Shown here one piece after another: positions 1 to 5,146 of a DNA stretch of 6,839 nucleotides. This DNA comes from Opitutaceae bacterium (GTDB lineage Bacteria > Verrucomicrobiota > Verrucomicrobiae > Opitutales > Opitutaceae), in NCBI GenBank assembly GCA_031266495.1, contig JAISAX010000582.1, positions 1 through 6,839 on the forward strand, in the 5' to 3' direction. Under the pieces are notes generated by a model. That model saw only the letters and a list, made by a program, of their open reading frames with translations, made no database searches and was not told the DNA's origin. The position numbers and the translations under genes were made by a program. Each line of letters begins with the position of its first letter. Position 1 is the first letter of the stretch.

Positions 1-2185
1 GCTGCGCGAGCGGAGCGGTGGTCGCGGCGGTCGCCTCCCGGGCATCCCGGACGAGTCTGTAGATGTCGTGGAAACGCGCAATTCCAGGGGTGACGGCGAA
101 TCCGCGGGCAACGGCATCCGGGGAAATCTCCGCACCGGAGGCGACGGCGCTGGCGGAAGGTGGTGTATCCGTTTTGTTGCCACGAAAGACGGCTTCCGGC
201 GTTTTTCCGCGAAGAGCGACGCTGCCGTCGCCGTTGGCGGCGAAGGTATTGCCTTCGAGTTTCAGGCCGGTGATGCGCGTCCCCGCCTCGACCTGGAAGC
301 CGTAGCCGGCGCTGGCCTCGATGCGGTTGCCCCGGATGACCACGCCTTGCGGTTCGAAAATATCGATCCCGGTCTTGTATTTTCCTGTCGGATACCGATG
401 GAAATTGATGCCGTCGCCATTGGTGGCGTAGAGGGCGTTGTTTTCGATGAGCGCGTCCCGGAGATTGAATTCGCCGAGGATGCCGCCGGGATAGGCGGCT
501 CTGGAAAGGCTGAGGTTGTTGTGGACGAGAATGTTGCCTCGCACGACGGGACGGAGCACGGGGTCGCCGTCAACGGGATTGTGGCCGTGGGCGTGCAGGA
601 AAATCGCCGGGAGCTGGGAGCGTTCGATCCAGTTGCCCGCGACCTCGATGTCGGTGCCGCCGACGGCCACGCCGCGGCACTGGGCGGCGATGAGCGTGTT
701 GTGCAAAAAACGGTTGGCGGTGGCGGGACGTTTGATGCTCTGGACGGAAATGGACGCGAGGGCGTCATCCCCGCTGTATTCGATGGTGTTATACGCGACG
801 GTGATTCCGGAGGCGGTGTCGATGTGGACGCCGTCGGCGGTCGTGTTGTTCACGCGACAATCCACGACCCACGAATCGGAGCAGCCGCGCCGGAAGAGCG
901 GGCCGATCACGCCCTGGTCAAACGTGACGCGGAGGATCCGGATACCGGATACGCGGCGGGCGTCGGGCGAATAACTGCCGAACTGGAGCGGATACATGCC
1001 GCGAAAGAAGCCGATGCCGCGGGCGTTGTAATAGGGGAAGATGCTGAAGGAGAGGTCGCGCAGGGTGACGTTTTCCGCGCTGCCGAAATCCCACGCGTAG
1101 GTGGCTCCCCAGGAGCTGCCGCCGTAGAGGCGGGGAATGCAGCGGATTTGCGAGGCTTCGCCTTCGCCGACGATGTGGATGTTGCGAAGCGGTTCGCCGT
1201 GGTCGCCTTCGAGCGTCCAGGTGGCCTGGTTTTTTTTGTTGTAAAACGCATAGGTGCCGGCGGGCACGTAGAGGATGCCGCCGCCGCTGGCGGCGTCGGC
1301 GTTGGCGCTGATGCGTTTCAGGGTCTTGAGCGCTTTTTCGAACGCGGGCTGGTCGTCGGTCTCGCCGTCGCCGGTCGCGCCGGCATCGCGGACGTTGACG
1401 ACGGGGAGCGCGGCATAATCGGTGCGCGGCAGGTTCTCCAGGCCGGGCCGTTCGTAGAATGCGGTGGGGATGTTGGATACCTTGATGGACGAGAGCGGCA
1501 CGCCATCGGAGGGAGCGACGGCGGAGAGGCGACCGGTGATCGAGGCGATGTAAACTTCGCCGGCGTCGTCGGCGGTGAGTCCGTCAATGGTGATGTCGAT
1601 CTGCGTGATTTTTGTCCAATCGATGCGGGTGGCTTCGGATGGGACAGAGGCTCCGCGGAGTGGCAGGGTGAAGGCGTGAAGGGCGCCGTCGTTGGCGAGG
1701 GTGTTTTCGAGCGCGTTGTCCAGCGGGATGCTGCCGATGATGCCGGGCGAACGGGCAACGAGAAAGAGCCGGTGCCGGCCTTGCGCGGGTTTTTCAAGCC
1801 GCCAGCCAAGGCGAACGGTGATCGTTTCAAAATCGCCCCAGTCGGCGGAGCCGAGGCGTTTGACGAGGCGGAGGACGTTGTCGTTTTTCCCGTCGGGCGG
1901 TATCCGGGCAATGGTGACAATCGCGCCGTCACCGGAATCTGGTGACGGCGCGGGTGATGGCGAAGGCAGTGCGCCGAAGCGGAGCCTGCCTCCGGCGGAG
2001 GAGGCGGCGCGGCGTTCGGTGCGCCAGGTGGGATCGATGCCCGTCGCGCTGGTGGTGGCGGCGCGCAGCACGATCACTTCGCGCCGGCCGGGGACCGGGG
2101 CGGACGGAGCGGTAGCCGCGGACGCCGACTGGCTGGCGGCGAGGACAACGCAAATCAGAACGGCAAGATGACGGAAGGGAAACAT
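1..2185 (-). CDS. Secreted right-handed beta-helix protein (pectate lyase superfamily), C-terminus beyond the window
   Basis: The minus-strand frame from ATG at 2185 is open for 728 codons to the window edge with no stop, so the gene is partial at its 3' end. Residues 1-23 (MFPFRHLAVL..., ending ASA|A) form a signal peptide. Residues about 40-240 look like a beta-sandwich, carbohydrate-binding-like module (inference). From residue 262 the Pectate_lyase_3 signature appears: VVNVRDAGATGDGETDD, then GGGILYVPAGTY at 301-312. Parallel beta-helix coils follow to about 660, with recurring N-rich turns such as VAYNTIEYSGDDAL, VAGNWIERSQ and IRGNRIEASAGYG. The family includes polysaccharide lyases, hydrolases and epimerases; the substrate cannot be read from sequence. 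An in-frame ATG at 2221 overlaps the stop of the upstream PEP-CTERM gene (TGATG) and would add 12 residues. I prefer 2185 because it gives a cleaner signal peptide, but neither start has a good Shine-Dalgarno. The gene is probably co-transcribed with the PEP-CTERM gene. The long plus-strand open frame over it is a codon-bias shadow. Confidence 0.9.
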   Translation of the reverse strand, partial: MFPFRHLAVLICVVLAASQSASAATAPSAPVPGRREVIVLRAATTSATGIDPTWRTERRAASSAGGRLRFGALPSPSPAPSPDSGDGAIVTIARIPPDGKNDNVLRLVKRLGSADWGDFETITVRLGWRLEKPAQGRHRLFLVARSPGIIGSIPLDNALENTLANDGALHAFTLPLRGASVPSEATRIDWTKITQIDITIDGLTADDAGEVYIASITGRLSAVAPSDGVPLSSIKVSNIPTAFYERPGLENLPRTDYAALPVVNVRDAGATGDGETDDQPAFEKALKTLKRISANADAASGGGILYVPAGTYAFYNKKNQATWTLEGDHGEPLRNIHIVGEGEASQIRCIPRLYGGSSWGATYAWDFGSAENVTLRDLSFSIFPYYNARGIGFFRGMYPLQFGSYSPDARRVSGIRILRVTFDQGVIGPLFRRGCSDSWVVDCRVNNTTADGVHIDTASGITVAYNTIEYSGDDALASISVQSIKRPATANRFLHNTLIAAQCRGVAVGGTDIEVAGNWIERSQLPAIFLHAHGHNPVDGDPVLRPVVRGNILVHNNLSLSRAAYPGGILGEFNLRDALIENNALYATNGDGINFHRYPTGKYKTGIDIFEPQGVVIRGNRIEASAGYGFQVEAGTRITGLKLEGNTFAANGDGSVALRGKTPEAVFRGNKTDTPPSASAVASGAEISPDAVARGFAVTPGIARFHDIYRLVRDAREATAATTAPLAQ

Positions 2186-2220
2186 GACAGGGTTTGGCGA
2201 AAAGTAACGGTGAGCCGACA

Positions 2221-3054
2221 TCAGTTGCGGAAACGGCGGCGGAACAAGACGAACACGAGCACACCGGAACCAGCCAGCATGGCTATCGTCGCCGGCTCGG
2301 GAACGGGAGCCGGAGTGAGGTCAAAGTTGACCTCGAAGAAGCTGAGGTTGCTGGATCCCGTGGTGCCGTTGAGGCGGTTCCATGATTGCTGGTTGCTTAA
2401 AGCGGTAGTGCCGTTGAGTGAGGTGAAGACAACGCGGTAGTAGAGTGCCGATACGCCGGAGGCGAGGGAGATGGGCGACGATGTGCCAATCGAAAAGGTG
2501 CCGCTGGTAATTGAGGTGGTGGTGCGCAGGACATTCGTGAAGTCGCTGCTGTCGGCATCGATCCATGTCGTGCCATCGGTGCTGTATTGGGTGGTGACTG
2601 AACGCGTCTGGTTGGCCGCGTAAAGGTTCTCTTTCACGGTGAACGAAGCGATCTCGTAACCGGCGCTGGTGAAATCGAATTTGTAGGTGAAGGAGGACTG
2701 GGCGGTCCCGCCATTGGCGTAAACGAAGCCGCTATTCCATTTTCTGGAGCCGGCGACGCCGCTGGCCTCCACCATCAGGCGGATGTTGTCGCTCGCCTCG
2801 AAAATGTCGTCGAAGAATTTGCCTCCGGATCCAGGCAAAAGAGTGGCGTTGCCGTTTTCCGGGTCTTTGCCCGCATCTTCGACCATTTTTGTCATATCGG
2901 CATATGACAACGAGTATGCGTATTTGGATACGCCATCTATTTCGGTGATGTCGCTCTTTTTGATTTCGAGGGCGGCGCGGGCAGACGGGGAAAACGTGCC
3001 GATAACGGTGGCCAAAGCGGCGGCGAGTATGTATTGATGGATGAATGTTTTCAT
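2221..3054 (-). CDS. PEP-CTERM sorting-domain protein, exported
   Basis: This encodes 277 residues. The start at 3054 is chosen because MKTFIHQYILAAALATVIGT begins a textbook signal peptide ending ARA|A near residue 27. The frame extends upstream to 3204, but those codons are proline- and arginine-rich, cross the putative operator and would bury the signal peptide. The C-terminus is a complete PEP-CTERM signal: VPEP at 251-254, a hydrophobic segment at about 255-271, then RRRFRN. In the known family this tail directs the protein to exosortase for processing at the cell envelope, often in exopolysaccharide producers. The middle (30-245) is Thr/Ser/Asn-rich and beta-strand-like, with no catalytic motif that I recognise. 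The phrase VTTQYSTDGTTWIDAD resembles discoidin-like or other adhesive beta-sandwich repeats (weak). Its stop at 2221-2223 abuts the beta-helix gene, so the two probably form an operon. The upstream region is shared with the divergent lacI gene. Confidence 0.9.
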   Translation of the reverse strand: MKTFIHQYILAAALATVIGTFSPSARAALEIKKSDITEIDGVSKYAYSLSYADMTKMVEDAGKDPENGNATLLPGSGGKFFDDIFEASDNIRLMVEASGVAGSRKWNSGFVYANGGTAQSSFTYKFDFTSAGYEIASFTVKENLYAANQTRSVTTQYSTDGTTWIDADSSDFTNVLRTTTSITSGTFSIGTSSPISLASGVSALYYRVVFTSLNGTTALSNQQSWNRLNGTTGSSNLSFFEVNFDLTPAPVPEPATIAMLAGSGVLVFVLFRRRFRN

Positions 3055-3155
3055 TATGGTTCGGTGACTGGTGTTCGGATTTTGCGGGAACCCCTGATCA
3101 GGCGGGGGAATGGCGGATGATTGTCTCCGTCGGCCTGGTCCGGCAACCGGCTCGT

Positions 3156-3173
3156 TGTTTAACCGATTAAACA
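3156..3173. promoter_or_regulatory. Putative LacI-family operator, near-perfect 18-bp palindrome
   Basis: TGTTTAACCGATTAAACA is a dyad with 8 of 9 base pairs matched. Only the pair flanking the central CG is off. It fits the LacI/GalR operator pattern AAnCGnTT with a central CpG. It lies 42 bases upstream of the lacI start and about 100 bases upstream of the divergent PEP-CTERM start, so a bound repressor could affect both. The adjacent regulator keeps the hinge leucine that in LacI inserts at the central CpG. That this regulator binds here is inference from position and symmetry. Confidence 0.72.
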
Positions 3174-3215
3174 TCGCCACGACTGACGACGTTTCTCCCC
3201 GCATTTGTTTTTCCC

Positions 3216-4235
3216 ATGAGCATGACCCACCGCACCACGTTGAAGCAGATTGCCGACGCCGCCGGCGTCACGGCGGCGACCGTGAGCATGGCGCTGCGCA
3301 ATTCACCACGGATCTCGCTGGCGATGCGCGAGCGGCTCCGGACGCTGGCGGCGCAGATGAATTATCATCCCGATCCGCTCATCGCCGCGCTCGCCGGGCG
3401 GCGCAGCGGACGGCGGCAGGGCGAGGAGATCGGCACCATCGCGTGGGTCACGGCCTACCCCGAACGCGAGGGCTGGTACTGCACCACCTTTTCACCCGCC
3501 GCCTACAAGGGCGCCCGCGAGCGGGCCGCGCAGCAGGGCTACCGCGTGGAGCATTTCTGGCTGCGTGAACCGGGCATGACGGCGCGGCGGCTGAGCGAAA
3601 TCCTGCGCAGCCGCGGCATTCGCGGCGTATGCATGGCGCCACTACCGGATGGATTCGGCCACATGCGCCTGCGCTGGGAATGGTTTTCGTGCGCGGCCGT
3701 CGGCTACTCGATGATCCGCCCTTCGCTGCACCGGGCGTGTCCGCACCAGTTTCAGGGCATGCTGCACACGTTGAAGACACTGCGAAAACGCGGCTACCGG
3801 CGGATCGGCGTGGCGCTGGAAAAACGCGTGAGCCGGATTGTTGTCCACAACTGGATGGCGGCGATCCTCGTCTTCCGGCACATGCACGGCTCCGCCTCCA
3901 TCCGCCATTTCACCTACGCGACGCCGGATCGCTCCGAAATGGAGCAATGGATCGGCCGCCACCGGCCCGATGCGATGGTCGTGCCCGATGTGGCGCTGCT
4001 CGGTTGGGCGCGGGATGCGGGCCGGAAATTTTTTCCGGAAGACATCGGCCTGGCTACGCTGGAGCGCTATTCCGGATACGCCGGCCTGGATCAGCGTCCG
4101 GAAATCGTCGGCGCCTCGGCCATCGATCTGGTCATTGGCCAGATCCAGCGCAACGAAACCGGCATCCCCGCAGACCCCAAGGTCGTGATGGTCGAGGGCG
4201 TGTGGGTGGACGGACCCTCGGTGCGGTTGAGATAG
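3216..4235 (+). CDS. LacI-family transcriptional regulator
   Basis: This encodes 339 residues, the usual length for the family. The N-terminal helix-turn-helix is at about 8-28 (TLKQIADAAGVTAATVSMAL). It is followed by the family's third helix and the hinge YHPDPLIAALAGRR (50-63), which aligns with YIPNRVAQQLAGK of E. coli LacI; Leu59 matches the operator-intercalating Leu56. Residues about 70-335 are the periplasmic-binding-protein-like effector and dimer domain, ending in VEGVWVDGPSVRLR. An ATG at 3222 is an alternative start; neither has a clear Shine-Dalgarno. It is divergent from the PEP-CTERM/beta-helix pair across a 161-bp gap with a fitting operator, so control of that pair and of itself is likely (inference). 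The inducer is unknown, plausibly a sugar released by the beta-helix enzyme. Its last codons lie inside a direct repeat whose second copy is at 4950-4975. Confidence 0.93.
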   Translation: MSMTHRTTLKQIADAAGVTAATVSMALRNSPRISLAMRERLRTLAAQMNYHPDPLIAALAGRRSGRRQGEEIGTIAWVTAYPEREGWYCTTFSPAAYKGARERAAQQGYRVEHFWLREPGMTARRLSEILRSRGIRGVCMAPLPDGFGHMRLRWEWFSCAAVGYSMIRPSLHRACPHQFQGMLHTLKTLRKRGYRRIGVALEKRVSRIVVHNWMAAILVFRHMHGSASIRHFTYATPDRSEMEQWIGRHRPDAMVVPDVALLGWARDAGRKFFPEDIGLATLERYSGYAGLDQRPEIVGASAIDLVIGQIQRNETGIPADPKVVMVEGVWVDGPSVRLR

Positions 4236-4361
4236 GTCTGGCAGGTCTTACAGGTCTTCCCCGACTCGCCGTCCGGTTTGGTTGTCATTAAAAAATAAAT
4301 ACTGCGGAATTTTACACAAAGGGCGCGAAGGACGCGAAGAAGGAAGGGGGGGGGGGGGGGA
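4205..4361 (+). repeat. Direct repeat copy A, from the lacI tail to a 15-G run
   Basis: This copy aligns with 4950-5089. It has three parts. The first is about 26 bp at the lacI 3' end (22 of 26 matching, including the shared GTGCGGTTGA). The second is a diverged spacer with CGCC..GGTT.GGTTGTC. The third is a 47-bp identical block (4299-4345, beginning ATACTGCGGAATTTTACAC) followed by 15 G at 4346-4360. The block shows a degenerate 9-base period (ACACAAAGG, GCGCGAAGG, ACGCGAAGA). Unlike copy B, no CTTTGTGTAAAA arm follows the G run, so this copy seems truncated or incomplete on the right. Confidence 0.85.
4235..4261 (+). repeat. Three tandem 9-bp units at the lacI stop codon
   Basis: GGTCTGGCA, GGTCTTACA and GGTCTTCCC lie head to tail, starting at the last base of the lacI TAG. 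The equivalent place in copy B (about 4980-4989) has only one GGTCTT unit, so copy A gained, or copy B lost, about two units. Confidence 0.7.
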
Positions 4362-4376
4362 TCCTTGTGGGCGTAT

Positions 4377-4404
4377 TTGACAGGTACGCAAACCGGCTTG
4401 TTTT
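4377..4404 (+). promoter_or_regulatory. Possible promoter for the toxin-antitoxin pair
   Basis: A perfect TTGACA (-35) lies at 4377-4382, just right of repeat copy A. The best -10 at 16-bp spacing is only TGTTTT (4399-4404), a weak match to TATAAT. It sits about 30 bases before the antitoxin start, which is a sensible place. The strength of the -35 is the only real support. Confidence 0.35.
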
Positions 4405-4432
4405 CCAGAGGGGAAATGGGTAGCGTGGTGGC

Positions 4433-4645
4433 ATGTCAACAGTTGTCGAAATCGAGGATGCCATTGAGCGGCTGCCACCGGGCCAGATGCGGGAGATCGC
4501 CTTTTGGCTGGTGACCAAAATGGCTCCTGATGAATCAGATGCCATGCTCGCCGCCCTGGACGCAGGTATTGAATCTTTGCAACGGGAGCCTGTCATCCCG
4601 GCAGAGGCAATTCGCAACAAGATCAGGAAATGGACTACCGGGTAG
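4433..4645 (+). CDS. Antitoxin of a type II toxin-antitoxin pair
   Basis: A 70-residue acidic protein lies directly upstream of, and overlaps by 16 bp, a RelE/ParE-type toxin. Residues 5-30 (VEIEDAIERLPPGQMREIAFWL) form an amphipathic helical N-terminus like that of small antitoxins whose N-terminus reads roughly 'I..LP..E...L..WL'. Residues 52-70 (EPVIPAEAIRNKIRKW) form a Pro-flanked tail of the sort that wraps a ParE-like toxin. No classical ribbon-helix-helix, AbrB or Phd motif is obvious, so the DNA-binding class is unclear and the call rests mainly on gene order, size and overlap. The start at 4433 has only a weak GGTGG upstream. In the known family the antitoxin neutralises the toxin and often represses the operon. 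It is flanked by the repeat copies. Confidence 0.8.
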   Translation: MSTVVEIEDAIERLPPGQMREIAFWLVTKMAPDESDAMLAALDAGIESLQREPVIPAEAIRNKIRKWTTG

Positions 4646-4935
4646 TCTTTTCCGCACTGGCGGAACGTGATCTTGAGGAAATTGTACGTTTCCTCGCGCG
4701 CAAGAACCGGATGGCGGCAGAACGACTCGGCAATGCGCTGGTGGACGATGCGCTTTCTCTGGCCGCGCTTCCCCACCGAGGCCTGGCCATAAAGAGGAGG
4801 CCGGGATGGAGACGGATTCTGCATCAACCGTGGTTTCTGATTTTTTATCGGATAGAAGAGGATCAACGACTGGTGGAAGTCGTCCGTTTTTGGGATAGCC
4901 GGAAGGATCCGCAATCGCTCTGGCAGGATGCCTGA
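4630..4935 (+). CDS. RelE/ParE-family type II toxin
   Basis: A 101-residue basic protein with the ParE/RelE fold pattern: an N-terminal strand YRVVFSALAERDLEEIVRFLA (3-23), an AAERLGNAL helix (29-37), LAALPHRG (45-51), then PGWRRI (58-63), FLIFYRI (69-75) and the terminal strand VEVVRFWDSRKDP (82-94). These match the family's 'L...P..G', 'G.R' and 'Y.I.YR' positions and the C-terminal 'V..V.....R.DP' strand. The family either inhibits gyrase (ParE) or cleaves mRNA on the ribosome (RelE); this sequence looks closer to ParE, but the target cannot be settled. Its ATG lies inside the antitoxin gene, giving a 16-bp overlap and likely translational coupling. AGGAA directly abuts the ATG, too close for a standard Shine-Dalgarno. 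Repeat copy B starts just downstream of the stop. Confidence 0.9.
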   Translation: MDYRVVFSALAERDLEEIVRFLARKNRMAAERLGNALVDDALSLAALPHRGLAIKRRPGWRRILHQPWFLIFYRIEEDQRLVEVVRFWDSRKDPQSLWQDA

Positions 4936-4949
4936 TGAAAGGCGTCCGG

Positions 4950-5123
4950 GGTGGGCAGACCTTCCGTGCGGTTGAAACAGGTCTTTCCGGATTCGCCGCC
5001 TGGTTCGGTTGTCCTGAAAAATCAGATACTGCGGAATTTTACACAAAGGGCGCGAAGGACGCGAAGAAGGAAGGGGGGGGGGGGGGGGGTACCTTGGCGA
5101 TCTTTGCGCGCTTTGTGTAAAAA
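4950..5123 (+). repeat. Direct repeat copy B, with lacI-tail remnant, 17-G run and inverted right arm
   Basis: This is the second copy of the repeat that overlaps the lacI end. Its left end can be read as GRPSVRLK in one frame, matching lacI's terminal DGPSVRLR, so it contains a relic of a lacI-type 3' end. The 47-bp block at 5026-5072 is identical to 4299-4345, followed by 17 G (5073-5089) and then TACCTTGGCG and the inverted arm. Small open frames across it (e.g. 4935-5120) translate to TKGAKDAKKEGGGG-type peptides and are not convincing genes. Confidence 0.85.
5037..5122. repeat. Inverted-repeat element between convergent genes
   Basis: TTTTACACAAAG (5037-5048) is the exact reverse complement of CTTTGTGTAAAA (5111-5122). 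The pairing continues imperfectly inward (GGCGCGAAG against CTTTGCGCG). The 86-bp element has the G run near its middle. It lies between the toxin gene and the convergent lyase gene, 24 bases from the lyase stop, so a transcript from either side could fold it. A role in transcription termination is plausible, but there is no classical hairpin-plus-U-tract. Confidence 0.75.
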
Positions 5124-5146
5124 CCGGCGGCGTCCGGAATATGGCA

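Noticed and set aside
1230..1237. Run of 8 T (AAC AAA AAA AAC on the coding strand) in the beta-helix gene as a frameshift site
   Set aside because: The frame is continuous on both sides and the family match carries on unbroken, so no frameshift is needed.
68..1945. 625-codon plus-strand open frame
   Set aside because: It is antisense to the beta-helix gene, with low-complexity Gly/Ala/Val/Asp composition and no domain; the minus-strand frame gives a signal peptide and clear Pectate_lyase_3 motifs.
3093..3102. Perfect 10-bp palindrome CCTGATCAGG upstream of the PEP-CTERM start
   Set aside because: It lacks the LacI-type central CpG, is short and stands alone; a second regulator site is possible but not supportable.
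3055..3204. N-terminal extension of the PEP-CTERM gene to 3204
   Set aside because: It would cross the operator and place 50 Pro/Arg-rich residues before an obvious signal peptide; ATG at 3054 fits better.
4935..5120. Small plus-strand frame starting at the toxin stop (TGATG), 61 codons
   Set aside because: It lies almost wholly in repeat copy B and reads through the G run as polyglycine; repeat-derived and not a supported gene despite the start/stop overlap.
4205..5123. CRISPR array
   Set aside because: There are only two repeat copies, 745 bp apart with genes between them; no regular spacers and no cas genes.
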